Source: Brachybacterium massiliense (GTDB taxonomy: Bacteria > Actinomycetota > Actinomycetes > Actinomycetales > Dermabacteraceae). Taken from it: 64,000 bases of DNA. The notes beneath the pieces were generated by a model. It was not told the DNA's origin, did no database searches, and saw only the letters and a program-made list of their open reading frames with translations. The DNA lies in the NCBI RefSeq assembly GCF_900184245.1, contig NZ_FXXB01000007.1, positions 620,001-684,000 on the forward strand, read 5' to 3'. The translations under genes and the position numbers were made by a program. Below are positions 39,815 through 49,386 of the stretch, piece after piece; position 1 is the stretch's first letter; each line of letters starts with the position of its first letter.

Positions 39815-41811
39815 GCCGTCGGCGCTCCCGCGGCGGAGCCCGTCGGCGCTGCCGCGCGAGCCGCCGTCGCCGCTGCCGCCCCGGAGCGGGCGACCGGCCC
39901 GCCGGCTCCGACGCCCGCGGCCTGCTCGGTGAAGAAGGTGCGCTCGGCGTACTCGCCCTTCTTGCCGATGTTGAAGGAGGCCACGGGCCGGAAGTAGCCC
40001 ATCACGCGGGTCCACACCTCGCAGGCCTGCCCGCAGCGGCCGCATTCGAGGTGCTCGCCCGAGAGGTAGCCGTGGGTGGGGCAGATCGAGAAGGTCGGGG
40101 TGACCGTCAGATAGGGCAGGTGGAACCGGGTCAGGGCCCGGCGCACCAGCTCCCTGCAGGTGCTCGCCGAGCTCATCGCCTCGTTCATGTACAGGTGCAG
40201 CACGGTCCCGCCGGTGTACCTGGTCTGCAGCTCGTCCTGCCGCTCGAGCGCCTCGAAGGGATCCTCGGTGGCGCCGACGGGGATCTGGGAGGAGTTGGTG
40301 TAGTACGGGTTCTGGGCCGTGCCCGCGGTGAGGATCTGCGGGAAGCGGGCGCGGTCCTCCTTCGCGAAGCGGTAGGTGGCGCCCTCGGCGGGGGTGGCCT
40401 CGAGGTTGTAGAGGTTGCCGGTGGCCTCCTGGAACTCGACCATGCGACCGCGCACATGGTCCAGCAGGCGCAGGCACATCGCCAGCCCCTCCTGGTCCAT
40501 CAGGTCGTGGCGGTCGCCGGTGAAGTTGCGGACCATCTCGTTCATGCCGTTCACCCCGAGGGTGGAGAAGTGGTTGCCGAGGTGGCCCATGTAGCGCTTC
40601 GTGTACGGGTACAGCCCCGCATCCATCAGCTCCTGCACCGTGGCGCGGCGCCGCTCGAGAGTCTCCTTCCCAAGCTCCAGCAGGCGGTCCAGCGCCTCGA
40701 GCAGGGCCTCCTCGTCCCCGGCGTGGAGATGGCCGAGACGTGCCATGTTCACGGTGACCACGCCGATCGAGCCGGTCAGCTCCGCGGAGCCGAACAGGCC
40801 GTTGCCGCGCTTGAGCAGCTCGCGCATGTCCAGCTGCAGGCGGCAGCACATCGAACGGATCATCCCCGGGTCCAGATCCGAGTTCAGGAAGTTCTGGAAG
40901 TAGGGCAGCCCGTATTTCGCGGTCATCGCGAACAGGCGCTCGGCGTTCTCGCTGTCCCAGGCGAAGTCGTGGGTGATGTTGTAGGTGGGGATCGGGAAGG
41001 TGAAGGCGCGGCCGTCGGCGTCCCCCTCGGTCATCACCTCGAGGTAGGCGCGGTTGATCAGGTCCATCTCGGCGCCGAGCTCGCCGTAGGTGAACTCCTG
41101 CACCTCCCCGCCGATCACCGGGTGCTGCTCGCGCAGGTCCTCGGGGCAGGTCCAGTCGAAGGTGAGGTTGGTGAAGGGGCACTGGGAGCCCCAGCGGCTG
41201 GGGACGTTGAGGTTGTGGATCAGCTCCTGCATGTGCTGGAGCACCTGCCCATAGCTCATCGCATCCAGGCGCACGAAGGGCGCCATGTAGGTGTCGAAGG
41301 AGCTGAAGGCCTGGGCGCCGGCCCATTCGTTCTGCAGGGTGCCCAGGAAGTTCACGATCTGGCCGCAGGCCGAGGAGAAGTGCCGCGGCGGTCGGGAGCC
41401 GATCGCTCCGGCCACCCCGTTGAAGCCCTCCTCGAGCAGGGCTCGCAGGGACCAGCCGGCGCAGTAGCCGGTGAGCATGTCGAGGTCGTGGATGTGGATG
41501 TCGCCGTCGCGGTGGGCCCGGCCCGCCTCGGGGCTGAACACCTCGTCGAGCCAGTAGTTGGCGATCATCTTGCCGGCGGCGTTGAGGATCAGCCCTCCCA
41601 TCGAGAAGCCCTGGTTGGCGTTGGCGTTCACGCGCCAGTCCGAGCGCTCCACGTACTCGGTGACGGTCGCGACGGGGTCCACCTGGCGCCGCGGCGCCTC
41701 CCCTGCCGGGGGCGTGTGGGCGGGCAGGGCGGGAATGCTCGAGCGGTCAGAGCGGTCAGAGCGGTCAGAGCGGTCAGAGCGGGCGGAGGACGAAGCGGCG
41801 GTGGTGGTCAT
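39811..41811 (-). CDS. nrdD: Anaerobic (class III) ribonucleoside-triphosphate reductase
   Basis: A 666-residue catalytic subunit starting at ATG 41811 behind AAGGAGA. The glycyl-radical loop is RVMGYF near residue 630, preceded by zinc-site cysteines (ICPTHG, CGRCGQAC). Residues about 12-25 are a Ser-Asp-Arg repeat caused by a 9-bp tandem repeat. The Ala-rich tail is unusual. It reduces ribonucleotides without oxygen, so the strain is equipped for anaerobic growth. Paired NrdR boxes lie upstream. Confidence 0.94.
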   Translation of the reverse strand: MTTTAASSSARSDRSDRSDRSDRSSIPALPAHTPPAGEAPRRQVDPVATVTEYVERSDWRVNANANQGFSMGGLILNAAGKMIANYWLDEVFSPEAGRAHRDGDIHIHDLDMLTGYCAGWSLRALLEEGFNGVAGAIGSRPPRHFSSACGQIVNFLGTLQNEWAGAQAFSSFDTYMAPFVRLDAMSYGQVLQHMQELIHNLNVPSRWGSQCPFTNLTFDWTCPEDLREQHPVIGGEVQEFTYGELGAEMDLINRAYLEVMTEGDADGRAFTFPIPTYNITHDFAWDSENAERLFAMTAKYGLPYFQNFLNSDLDPGMIRSMCCRLQLDMRELLKRGNGLFGSAELTGSIGVVTVNMARLGHLHAGDEEALLEALDRLLELGKETLERRRATVQELMDAGLYPYTKRYMGHLGNHFSTLGVNGMNEMVRNFTGDRHDLMDQEGLAMCLRLLDHVRGRMVEFQEATGNLYNLEATPAEGATYRFAKEDRARFPQILTAGTAQNPYYTNSSQIPVGATEDPFEALERQDELQTRYTGGTVLHLYMNEAMSSASTCRELVRRALTRFHLPYLTVTPTFSICPTHGYLSGEHLECGRCGQACEVWTRVMGYFRPVASFNIGKKGEYAERTFFTEQAAGVGAGGPVARSGAAAATAARAAAPTGSAAGAPTA
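41742..41777. repeat. 9-bp tandem repeat in the nrdD N-terminus
   Basis: Four copies of AGCGGTCAG encode (Asp-Arg-Ser)n on the minus strand. Copy number could vary by slippage and changes only a disordered tail. Confidence 0.85.
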
Positions 41812-41835
41812 GGTGCTCTCCTTGGAGGGGGTGGC

Positions 41836-41867
41836 AGATGATATAAGAGACAATGTATAAGAGACAG
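41836..41867. other. Tandem TATAAGAGACA, Tn5 mosaic-end-like
   Basis: AGATGATATAAGAGACA is followed at once by ATGTATAAGAGACAG. The last 14 bases, TGTATAAGAGACAG, equal the inner end of the Tn5/Nextera mosaic end. It lies in the AT-rich leader of nrdD. It may be residual library adapter sequence or a natural repeat. Confidence 0.55.
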
Positions 41868-41897
41868 ATCGGCGATGGGGCTCACGCTAGGCAGGCA

Positions 41898-41945
41898 GCA
41901 CTACATGTAGGGGTCGCGACGCGCTGCAAACACGAGATGTAGTGA
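41898..41945 (-). promoter_or_regulatory. Paired NrdR boxes upstream of nrdDG
   Basis: Two 16-bp boxes, 41898-41913 (GCACTACATGTAGGGG) and 41930-41945 (ACACGAGATGTAGTGA), have centres 32 bp apart, three helical turns as NrdR requires. They lie 87-134 bp upstream of nrdD. ATP/dATP-bound NrdR would repress here. Confidence 0.75.
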
Positions 41946-42016
41946 ATTCCGTGCCGCCGTGCGCGGCGTGCCGGGACTGAAGTCCCGTCGCGAATCGAAT
42001 GACTGCCCCCCCTTGC

Positions 42017-42039
42017 CGTACTACGCGTGCCGTAGTACG
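42017..42039 (+). promoter_or_regulatory. Palindromic operator upstream of PadR gene
   Basis: CGTACTACG-CGTGC-CGTAGTACG, perfect 9-bp arms, 66 bp before the padR-type start. It probably binds the PadR regulator itself. Confidence 0.65.
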
Positions 42040-42104
42040 TTGAGCGGACCATCCGCCACCGGGTGCGACCACCCCACCCCGTCGACCGGGCGAGAGGAGC
42101 CGAT

Positions 42105-42440
42105 GTGATCGGAGCCGACGCGATCCGCGGGCACATCGATCTGATCCTGCTGGCGATCCTCGAGACCGGCCCCTCCTACGCCTACGAGATCTCCAAGACC
42201 CTCACGGACCGCTCCCGCGGCGAGTACGTCATCAAGCAGACCACCCTCTACACGGCGGTCAAGCGCCTGCAGGCGCAGGGCCTGCTGGACAGCTACGAGG
42301 ACGTCTCCCCCACCGGAAAGCCCCGCACCTACTACCAGCTCACCCCGGACGGCCTCGACCAGCTCGCGCTCAAGCGCACCGAATGGCGCAGCACCCGAGC
42401 GCTCGTGGATCACTTCGCGGACGGAAAGGACGCCTCGTGA
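42105..42440 (+). CDS. PadR family transcriptional regulator
   Basis: A 111-residue winged-helix protein starting at GTG 42105 behind GGAG. The pattern LILLAILETGPSYAYEISKTL, then YVIKQTTLYTAVKRLQAQGLLDS and GKPRTYYQLTPDG, is PadR-type. It is coupled by GTGA overlap to the membrane protein. Likely an autorepressor that also controls this gene. Confidence 0.92.
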   Translation: MIGADAIRGHIDLILLAILETGPSYAYEISKTLTDRSRGEYVIKQTTLYTAVKRLQAQGLLDSYEDVSPTGKPRTYYQLTPDGLDQLALKRTEWRSTRALVDHFADGKDAS

Positions 42441-43465
42441 ACGTCATCGACTCCTACCTCGACACCCTCTTCGCCCCCTACCCCGATTCCCCGCGCCTGC
42501 GCGAGGCCCGCGCCGAGCTGCGCACGATGATGGAGGATCAGCAGGACGGGCTGATCGCGGAGGGCCTCACCGAATCCCAGGCCGTGGGCCGCGTGATCGC
42601 CGAGTTCGGTTCCCTTGAGGAGGTCGCCCCGGTGCTGGGCATCGACGCGGAGCTGGGCCGCGGCGCCGCCGCGCCCGCCCCGCCGCAGGACCCGGTGCTC
42701 GAGGTCGACCGGGCCCGCGCGTACGTCGAGGCGGTGCACCGCTCCCAGTGGCTGCCGGCGGCAGGGCTCACGCTGTACGTGCTCTGCGCGGCGCCGCTGC
42801 TGCTGCTCATCGCCGCCACCGGCTCCTCCCAGGGCGATCCGGCGAACTGGGCGATCGCCGTGGGCATCAGCGCGGTGCTGGTGATGGTGGCGCTCGGCAC
42901 GGTCCTGATGATCATCAGGGACGCCCGGCTGAAGGACTATGAGGACCTGGACAGCGGGGAGTTCACGCTCACCGCGCCGGTGCGCGCCTTCGCCGAGAGC
43001 GTCTGGGACGAGAACCGCCGCACCACGATCGCCGCCCAGGCAGTCGCGATCATGCTGTGGATCCTGTGCGCTCTGCCCACGATCCTGCTCGCGCTGCTGG
43101 GCGGGGAGAACTCCCTGGCAGTCCTCTACGGCGTGTGCCTCACCCTGGCGATGGTGGCGATCGGCCTCGCGGTGACCACCCGCGCCGGCTGGTCGGAGTC
43201 CGCGAGCTCCACCCTGCTGCAGGAGGACGACGAGGAGGACGAGGACCCGGCGTACAGCACCAACCCCGTGGTGCGCGCGATCGCGGCGGTGTACTGGCCG
43301 TTGATGGCGGCGATCTACCTGGCCTGGAGCTTCCTCACCGGCGACTGGCACATCTCCTGGGTGCTCTGGCCGGTGGCCGGCGTGCTCTACGCCGGGCTCT
43401 CCGGGCTCAGCGTCGCGCTGCGCAGCGAGGACGACAGCACGAGCGCACGCAGCCGTCGGGCCTGA
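42437..43465 (+). CDS. Permease-prefix/DUF1700-like membrane protein
   Basis: A 342-residue protein. Residues 1-75 are a soluble helical prefix (SYLDTLFAPYPDSPRLREARAELRTMMED...), common to genes paired with PadR regulators. About six TM segments follow, interrupted by an acidic loop (EDDEEDEDP). It starts at GTG 42437 inside the PadR stop. Such pairs are thought to respond to envelope stress; the precise role is unknown. Confidence 0.8.
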   Translation: MNVIDSYLDTLFAPYPDSPRLREARAELRTMMEDQQDGLIAEGLTESQAVGRVIAEFGSLEEVAPVLGIDAELGRGAAAPAPPQDPVLEVDRARAYVEAVHRSQWLPAAGLTLYVLCAAPLLLLIAATGSSQGDPANWAIAVGISAVLVMVALGTVLMIIRDARLKDYEDLDSGEFTLTAPVRAFAESVWDENRRTTIAAQAVAIMLWILCALPTILLALLGGENSLAVLYGVCLTLAMVAIGLAVTTRAGWSESASSTLLQEDDEEDEDPAYSTNPVVRAIAAVYWPLMAAIYLAWSFLTGDWHISWVLWPVAGVLYAGLSGLSVALRSEDDSTSARSRRA

Positions 43466-43524
43466 GCACGCCGGGCCTGCTCGTCGCCCGGGAGAAGGGC
43501 AGGTACGGCGAAGGCAGGCACGAC

Positions 43525-43560
43525 GAAGGGGCGGCCCCGCTGCAGCGGGACCGCCCCTTC
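43525..43560. terminator. Bidirectional terminator
   Basis: GAAGGGGCGG ... CCGCCCCTTC arms with a nested CCCGCTGCAGCGGG hairpin, between the convergent membrane-protein gene and nrdE. Confidence 0.8.
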
Positions 43561-43597
43561 GCTCGGCCGTCGGCCGGACCGATCGGGTCAGCTCAGG

Positions 43598-45748
43598 TCA
43601 GAGCATGCAGCTGACGCAGCCCTCGACCTCGGTGCCCTCGAGCGCCATCTGCCGCAGGCGGATGTAGTAGAGGGTCTTGATGCCCTTGCGCCAGGCGTAG
43701 ATCTGCGCCTTGTTGACGTCACGGGTGGTGGCGGTGTCCTTGAAGAACAGCGTCAGCGACAGACCCTGGTCCACGTGCTGCGTGGCCTCGGCGTAGGTGT
43801 CGATGATCTTCTCGAACCCGATCTCGTACGCATCCTCGTAGTACTCGAGGTTGTCGTTGGTCATGTAGGGCGCCGGGTAGTACACGCGCCCGATCTTGCC
43901 CTCCTTGCGGATCTCGATCTGGGACACGATCGGGTGGATCGAGCTGGTCGAGTGGTTGATGTACGAGATCGAGCCGGTGGGCGGGACGGCCTGGAGGTAG
44001 GCGTTGTACATGCCGTGCTCCTGGACCTCCGCACGCAGCTGCTTCCAGTCCTCCTGCGTGGGCAGGTGGGCGTTGGACTCGGCGAACAGGGCGCGCACCT
44101 TGTCCGTGCGCGGCTCCCACACCTGGTCGATGTACTTGTCGAAGTACTCGCCCGTGGCGTATTTGGAGTTCTCGAAGTCGTAGAACTTCTCCCCGCGCTC
44201 CTTCGCGATCCGCATCGACGCCTTGATGGCGTGGTACGTGACCGAGTAGAAGTACATGTTGGTGAAGTCCAGGCCCTCGTCGGAGCCGTAGAAGATCCGC
44301 TCACGCGCCAGGTAGCCGTGGAGGTTCATCTGCCCCAGGCCGATGGCGTGGGACTTGCGGTTGCCCTCGGCGATGGTGGGCACGGACTCGATGTCCGAGG
44401 TGTCCGAGACCGCGGTCAGGCCACGGATGGCCGTCTCGATGCTCAGGGCGAAGTTCGGCGAGTCCATCGCCTTGGCGATGTTCAGCGAACCGAGGTTGCA
44501 GGAGATGTCCCGGCCCATCTCGTCGTAGGTCAGGTCCACGTTCATGGTCGACGGGGTCGAGACCTGCAGGATCTCCGAGCACAGGTTGGAGTGCGTGACC
44601 TTGCCGGCGATCGGGTTCGCCCGGTTCACGGTGTCCTCGAACATGATGTACGGGTAGCCGGACTCGAACTGGATCTCCGCGAGGATCTGGAAGAAGTCGC
44701 GCGCCTGGATCTTCTTCTTGGAGATGTTCGGGTTGTCGACCATCTCGCGGTAGACCTCGGAGATGTTGACGTCCGCGAAGGGCTTGCCGTACTCGCGCTC
44801 CACGTCGTACGGGGAGAACAGGTACATCGGCTCGTTCTTCTTCGCGAGCTCGAAGGTGACATCCGGGATGACCACGCCGAGGGAGAGGGTCTTGATGCGG
44901 ATCTTCTCGTCGGCGTTCTCGCGCTTGGTGTCCAGGAAGCGCAGGATGTCGGGGTGGTGGGCGTTGAGGTACACCGCACCGGCGCCCTGGCGGGCCCCGA
45001 GCTGGTTGGCGTAGGAGAAGGAGTCCTCCAGCAGCTTCATCACAGGGATGACGCCGCTGGACTGGTTCTCGATGTGCTTGATCGGCGCGCCGTACTCGCG
45101 CAGGTTGCTCAGCAGCAGCGCCACGCCGCCGCCGCGCTTGGACAGCTGCAGCGCGGAGTTGATCGAGCGACCGATCGACTCCATGTTGTCCTCGACGCGC
45201 AGCAGGAAGCAGGAGACGAGCTCGCCGCGCTGCGCCTTGCCGGCGTTGAGGAAGGTGGGGGTGGCCGGCTGGAAGCGGCCGTCGAGGATCTCGTCGACCA
45301 GGTTGCGGGCCAGCTGCTCGTCACCGCGGGCGAGCGCGAGGGCGACCATCACCACGCGGTCCTCGAAGCGCTCGAGGTACCGCTCGCCGTCGAAGGTCTT
45401 CAGCGTGTACGAGGTGTAGTACTTGAAGGCGCCCAGGAAGGTCGGGAAGCGGAACTTCTTCGCGAAGGCCTGCTCGGAGAGGGACTCGATGAAGGAGAAG
45501 TCGTACTGCTCGAGCACCTCGGGCTCGTAGTACTTGTTCTCGACCAGGTAGTCCATCTTCTCGCGCAGCGAGTGGAAGAACACCGTGTTGGGGTTCACGT
45601 GCTGCAGGAAGTACTCCCGCGCCGCCTCGCGGTCCTTGTCGAACTGGATCTTCCCGTCCGGTCCGTACAGGTTCAGCATCGCGTTCAGCGCGTGGTAGTC
45701 GAGCCGCCTGTTGTGCTCGACCGGGGGCATCTCGGTCAGTGTCGCCAA
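43598..45748 (-). CDS. nrdE: Class Ib ribonucleotide reductase alpha subunit
   Basis: A 716-residue catalytic subunit. Active-site features are the SNLCSEI segment, [10 protein letters not shown] and a redox-active C-terminal CVSC. It reduces ribonucleoside diphosphates with NrdF (encoded at 34732-35700) and is re-reduced by NrdH. Its start lies 13 bp inside nrdI. Terminated by the hairpin at 43525-43560. Confidence 0.96.
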   Translation of the reverse strand: MATLTEMPPVEHNRRLDYHALNAMLNLYGPDGKIQFDKDREAAREYFLQHVNPNTVFFHSLREKMDYLVENKYYEPEVLEQYDFSFIESLSEQAFAKKFRFPTFLGAFKYYTSYTLKTFDGERYLERFEDRVVMVALALARGDEQLARNLVDEILDGRFQPATPTFLNAGKAQRGELVSCFLLRVEDNMESIGRSINSALQLSKRGGGVALLLSNLREYGAPIKHIENQSSGVIPVMKLLEDSFSYANQLGARQGAGAVYLNAHHPDILRFLDTKRENADEKIRIKTLSLGVVIPDVTFELAKKNEPMYLFSPYDVEREYGKPFADVNISEVYREMVDNPNISKKKIQARDFFQILAEIQFESGYPYIMFEDTVNRANPIAGKVTHSNLCSEILQVSTPSTMNVDLTYDEMGRDISCNLGSLNIAKAMDSPNFALSIETAIRGLTAVSDTSDIESVPTIAEGNRKSHAIGLGQMNLHGYLARERIFYGSDEGLDFTNMYFYSVTYHAIKASMRIAKERGEKFYDFENSKYATGEYFDKYIDQVWEPRTDKVRALFAESNAHLPTQEDWKQLRAEVQEHGMYNAYLQAVPPTGSISYINHSTSSIHPIVSQIEIRKEGKIGRVYYPAPYMTNDNLEYYEDAYEIGFEKIIDTYAEATQHVDQGLSLTLFFKDTATTRDVNKAQIYAWRKGIKTLYYIRLRQMALEGTEVEGCVSCML

Positions 45749-46134
45749 AACTCTTCCAATCCGTCATGGACCCGCGTGACATCGCGCGGAGTGCCGAACA
45801 GTTCGAACTTGTACATGTGGGGGACCTGGCACTTGCGGGAGATGATGTCTCCCGCGAGGCAGTAGGCCTCCCCGAAGTTGGTGTTCCCCGCGCTGATCAC
45901 GCCGCGGATGTGCTTCCGATTGCGTTCATCGTTGAGGAACTTGATGACCTGCTTGGGCACGGCGCCGCGGCCGTTGCCCCCGCCGTAGGTCGGGACCACC
46001 AGGACGAAGTCCTCGTCGACGACGAGGTGCTCCTCCTTGGGATACAGGGGGATCCGGCGAGCCGGCATCCCGAGCTTCTCGATGAAGCGCTTGGTGTTGC
46101 CGGAGACCGAGGAGAAGTAGACGAGGTTGGACAC
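45736..46134 (-). CDS. nrdI: Flavodoxin-like NrdI
   Basis: A 132-residue flavoprotein with the FMN loop [14 protein letters not shown] and [13 protein letters not shown]. It supplies the oxidant to assemble the Mn cofactor in NrdF. It overlaps nrdE by 13 bp and follows nrdH by 21 bp. Confidence 0.95.
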   Translation of the reverse strand: MSNLVYFSSVSGNTKRFIEKLGMPARRIPLYPKEEHLVVDEDFVLVVPTYGGGNGRGAVPKQVIKFLNDERNRKHIRGVISAGNTNFGEAYCLAGDIISRKCQVPHMYKFELFGTPRDVTRVHDGLEEFWRH

Positions 46135-46155
46135 GCCGACGCCTCCGGGGGCCGA

Positions 46156-46413
46156 TCAGATGGCGGAGGCCTGGCGCTGCGCGCCGGCGTCAGCCGTGAT
46201 CGCCTTGATCTTGTCCGGGCGGAAGCCGGACCAGTGATCCTGCGAGGTGATGACCACCGGCGCCTGGACGTAGCCCAGCGACTTGACCTTCGCGAGCGCG
46301 TCGGCGTCCTCGGTGATGTCGACGACGTCGTAGGCCACGCCCGCCTTGTTCAGGGCGCGCTTGGTCGCATCGCACTGAACGCAGAGGGGCTTCGAGTACA
46401 CGGTGATGTCCAA
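46156..46413 (-). CDS. nrdH: Glutaredoxin-like NrdH
   Basis: An 85-residue thiol carrier with active site CVQC (VYSKPLCVQCDATKRAL) and the C-terminal WSGFRPDKI of NrdH. It reduces NrdE using thioredoxin reductase. First gene of nrdHIE. Confidence 0.95.
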   Translation of the reverse strand: MDITVYSKPLCVQCDATKRALNKAGVAYDVVDITEDADALAKVKSLGYVQAPVVITSQDHWSGFRPDKIKAITADAGAQRQASAI

Positions 46414-47039
46414 GGGAGATGCCTTTCACGAGCGGCCGCGCCGGGGCGCGAGGACTGGGGCTGTCACAGGTTGTTCGAGGGGGTCCGGTGGACCGTGCCG
46501 CAACGCTCCGGAGCTCTGGACCGTGGGCGCAGCGATGGTTTCCGCTGTGCCGCCCGGTGCCCGGGAGACCCGGTGCGGTGCGACTGCGTCAACACTACAC
46601 CTAGTGGTGCCCCGGCGCGATGACCACAAGATGTACTGAACTACAACACTGTCATCCACAATCCGATGTTGACGGGCTGTGGATAGGTGGGCGGGACTGG
46701 GGACGGAGCGGAGAGCCACGCACGAAAGACGAGGATGTGTGCACAGTCGAGTGTGGACGAGGGGTGCGACAGCGGGCTCCGGCGGTGGATGACGCCGCCA
46801 CCCGGGGCGCCGGGAACGGGCGGGAGTGAGGTACGTCCCCGGCGTGTCTCCGGGCGCGGCTCGGCGTGTCGTCGGCGTGTCCCCCGCGGCCGGGTCACGA
46901 CCTCCCCCTCACCCGGGGCACGGCCTCCCTCGCGGCGCGTCCCACGAACGCCGCTGCGGGCCGACGGGCCGGGCCCCGCACGCGCGAGACCCCCGCGGCC
47001 CGAGGGGGCGGCGGGGGCCTCGCGGGCTGTGTCCCGGGC
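46414..47039. other. Long intergenic region, no gene seen
   Basis: About 626 bp between nrdH and the Gfo/Idh/MocA gene. It holds the nrdHIE promoter with NrdR boxes. The part after 46690 is Arg/Pro-coded on every frame and looks non-coding. CTGTGGATA and ATCCACA near 46650-46690 faintly resemble DnaA boxes. Confidence 0.5.
46592..46639 (-). promoter_or_regulatory. Paired NrdR boxes upstream of nrdHIE
   Basis: Boxes at 46592-46607 (ACACTACACCTAGTGG) and 46624-46639 (CCACAAGATGTACTGA), centres 32 bp apart, as in front of nrdDG. They lie about 180-225 bp upstream of nrdH. Confidence 0.78.
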
Positions 47040-48383
47040 TCAGGCGCGGGCGCCGGCGGTGGGCGCGTCGGCGGCGGGGGTGTCGGAGGAGGGAGCGTCG
47101 GCGGCGGCAGGAGTGTCGGCGGCGGCAGGCGCGTCGGCAGCCGGCTCGGCCGACTCGGGCTCCGCAGCGGCGGGCTCGGCGTCCTGCGCCAGGTCGACCT
47201 CGACCTCCATCACGGGCTCCGTGCTCGCCTCGGCGGTCTCGTCCTCCTCGTCGGCCTCGAGGCTGCGCCCGTCGGCCTCGACGATGCTCGCGAGCACCTC
47301 GCGCATCAGCTCCACCTGGGCGCGTGCCTCGGCGGCGCCGGAGACGGGCTGCTTGCCCTTCTCGACGAAAGCGTGGAACGCCTCCCACATCAGCTCCACA
47401 GCGCCCTTAGGTGCCGTGGTCGAGACCTCCTGGACCACCCCGGACTTCTTCTCCCGCAGTGAGACGGTCGAGCGCAGGTCCGCATGCGCGGGCGCGGGCA
47501 GCTCCACCCGCATCCGCCGACGGGCCGAGAGCACCTGCAGGGACTCGGAGTACTCGGGGGCGAAGGGCAGGTAGTGCCACACCAGGCGCACCTGCGCGCC
47601 GCCCTCGAGCTCGCCGAGGATCTCGATCGATCCGGGGATGACGCCCTTGGGCCAGTGGCGCACCGCGATCAGGCGGGTGATCGGGCCGTAGGCCGCCTCG
47701 ATCACCGACATCTGGTGGGTGACGCCGGTGAGCAGACCCTTCACATAGAGGTCGCGGTCGCGCTGGGTGGCGCCCGGGCCGGCGCCCGCCTCGACCGCGG
47801 CCTGGAGGGCCTTGCGGCGCTTCGAGCGCACCTCGGTGGGCAGGTCGTAGGAGGAGGTGGTGACGTGGGCCCCGCCGTAGAGCGGCTGGCTGGCCGGCAT
47901 CAGCACCTCATGGTCCACCATCCGCAGATCCTTGGTGGCGATGTGCTCGGCCATGCGGGTGACGGAGTCGTCGTACTGCTGGGGGTAGGCCATCATCAGC
48001 AGCCGGCGCCCTGTCATCCGCTCGAAGGAGGCGACCTGCTCGACCTCGTCGGCAGAGAAGCCCACGGGCGGCTCGACCAGCACGGGGATCCCGCGGCGCA
48101 TCAGCGCCAACAGGTCCTCGACGTGCAGGCCGTCGGTGGAGAGCAGCGCGGCGTCGAGGCTGAGGGTCTTCGCGCGCACGGCGGCGACGAGATCGGCGAC
48201 CGTCTCGTAGCGCTTGTCCTCCTCGATGCCCCAGATCTCGGAGGACTCCCGGCGCCGTCGCGGCGAATGGTCCACCAGCGCGGCGATCGCGAAGCGGTCC
48301 CACCGCCGGCGCAGCACCGGCAGGTGCACGGCCTGGGCCATGGTTCCGGCGCCGATCACGGCGATGTTCAACGTCTTGGGCAT
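47040..48383 (-). CDS. Gfo/Idh/MocA family oxidoreductase with acidic Ala/Pro tail
   Basis: A 447-residue protein. Residues 1-120 form a Rossmann domain (NIAVIGAGTMAQAVHLPVL) and the EPPVGFSADE segment corresponds to the EKP motif, here with the catalytic Lys replaced (VEPPV). The C-terminal ~75 residues are repeats of Ala/Pro/Asp/Glu (AADTPAAADAPSSD), disordered and unusual for a cytosolic enzyme. Substrate unknown; the missing Lys makes classical oxidoreductase activity uncertain. Confidence 0.8.
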   Translation of the reverse strand: MPKTLNIAVIGAGTMAQAVHLPVLRRRWDRFAIAALVDHSPRRRRESSEIWGIEEDKRYETVADLVAAVRAKTLSLDAALLSTDGLHVEDLLALMRRGIPVLVEPPVGFSADEVEQVASFERMTGRRLLMMAYPQQYDDSVTRMAEHIATKDLRMVDHEVLMPASQPLYGGAHVTTSSYDLPTEVRSKRRKALQAAVEAGAGPGATQRDRDLYVKGLLTGVTHQMSVIEAAYGPITRLIAVRHWPKGVIPGSIEILGELEGGAQVRLVWHYLPFAPEYSESLQVLSARRRMRVELPAPAHADLRSTVSLREKKSGVVQEVSTTAPKGAVELMWEAFHAFVEKGKQPVSGAAEARAQVELMREVLASIVEADGRSLEADEEDETAEASTEPVMEVEVDLAQDAEPAAAEPESAEPAADAPAAADTPAAADAPSSDTPAADAPTAGARA

Positions 48384-48614
48384 CAGCAGGCTCCTCGGGC
48401 TGGGAAGGGGAACGGCGGCTGCTCCGCGGGCCTTCGACGGGCGCCGGGCCGTTCCGACACCGCACCGCTGGGCGGTACGGGACGCACGCCTGTTCTACCA
48501 CACCAGCCCGGGCCGCTCCCCCGCGCGACCTGAGCCGCGGAAGCGGGCACTGCGGCAGGGCAGGGGCCGACGGGATTATCGTGGGGCGCGCATCTGCACG
48601 TCTCAGGAGGAACC

Positions 48615-49277
48615 GTGTCCCGTCGCTTCTACTTCGGCGCCCGCAGCATCTCGCGCCCCCTGTTCGCCCTCCTGTGGAAGCCTCGCGTCACCGGCCTGGA
48701 GAACATCCCGCGCGAGGGCGGCTTCGTGATCGCGTCGAACCATCTGGCCAACATCGACAGCTTCGTGCTGCCGGTGGCGCTGCCGCGTCAGATCCGCTTC
48801 GTCGCCAAGGACACGCTGTGGACCCAGAAGGGGCTGCGGGGACGGTTCCTGCGCTGGTTCTTCGACGCCGTCGAGGCGGTGCCGGTGGACCGCGAGGCGC
48901 TGTCCTCGGGCAAGGGTGCGCTCCAGGCGGGTCTGACGATCCTGCGCGAGGGCGACGGCTTCGCGATCTACCCCGAGGGCACGCGCTCCAAGGACGGGCT
49001 GCTGCATCCGGGCAAGCAGGGCGCGGCATGGCTCGGCGTCGAATCGGGCTGCCCGGTGATCCCGGTGGGACTGAAGGGCACCCAGCACATGTTCTCCCGC
49101 CTGCTCCCCCACCGCGGCACGATCACGGTGCGCGTGGGCGCGCCCATCCACCCCGAGGACATCGACCCCACCGCCTCCAAGGGGGTGCGGCGCCGCCTGC
49201 TGAACGAGCGGATCATGGACGAGATCCAGCAGCTCTCGGGCCAGCGTCGGGCCGTCCCCGCCCGCCGGGCCTCCTGA
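48615..49277 (+). CDS. 1-acyl-sn-glycerol-3-phosphate acyltransferase (PlsC-like)
   Basis: A 220-residue enzyme starting at GTG 48615 behind AGGAGGA. It has the catalytic NHLANID (HX4D), FVAKDTLW and PEGTRSKDG. It would acylate lysophosphatidic acid at the membrane. It lies alone and divergent from the oxidoreductase. Confidence 0.92.
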   Translation: MSRRFYFGARSISRPLFALLWKPRVTGLENIPREGGFVIASNHLANIDSFVLPVALPRQIRFVAKDTLWTQKGLRGRFLRWFFDAVEAVPVDREALSSGKGALQAGLTILREGDGFAIYPEGTRSKDGLLHPGKQGAAWLGVESGCPVIPVGLKGTQHMFSRLLPHRGTITVRVGAPIHPEDIDPTASKGVRRRLLNERIMDEIQQLSGQRRAVPARRAS

Positions 49278-49386
49278 GCCCGCCGACCTCCGTCCCCCGC
49301 ACCCGGCCACGGTGCCAGTAGGATCTGGCCAGGCCGCTCGCGCGTCGGGCGGCCGCCACCCGCACCGCAGCACCCGAGGAGAGCAG

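Noticed and set aside
41742..41777. Regular short repeats as a possible CRISPR
   Set aside because: 9-bp units without spacers, coding for Ser-Asp-Arg; no CRISPR array was seen in the window.
43775..45865. 696-residue plus-strand frame opposite nrdE
   Set aside because: Val/Leu/His-rich antisense of a conserved reductase gene.
46640..46700. DnaA-box-like ATCCACA / TGTGGATA pair, possible origin
   Set aside because: Only two imperfect boxes, no AT-rich unwinding stretch and no dnaA/dnaN nearby.
46687..47574. Plus-strand frame across 46687-47574
   Set aside because: Arg/Ser/Pro-rich reading through non-coding DNA and antisense to the oxidoreductase tail.
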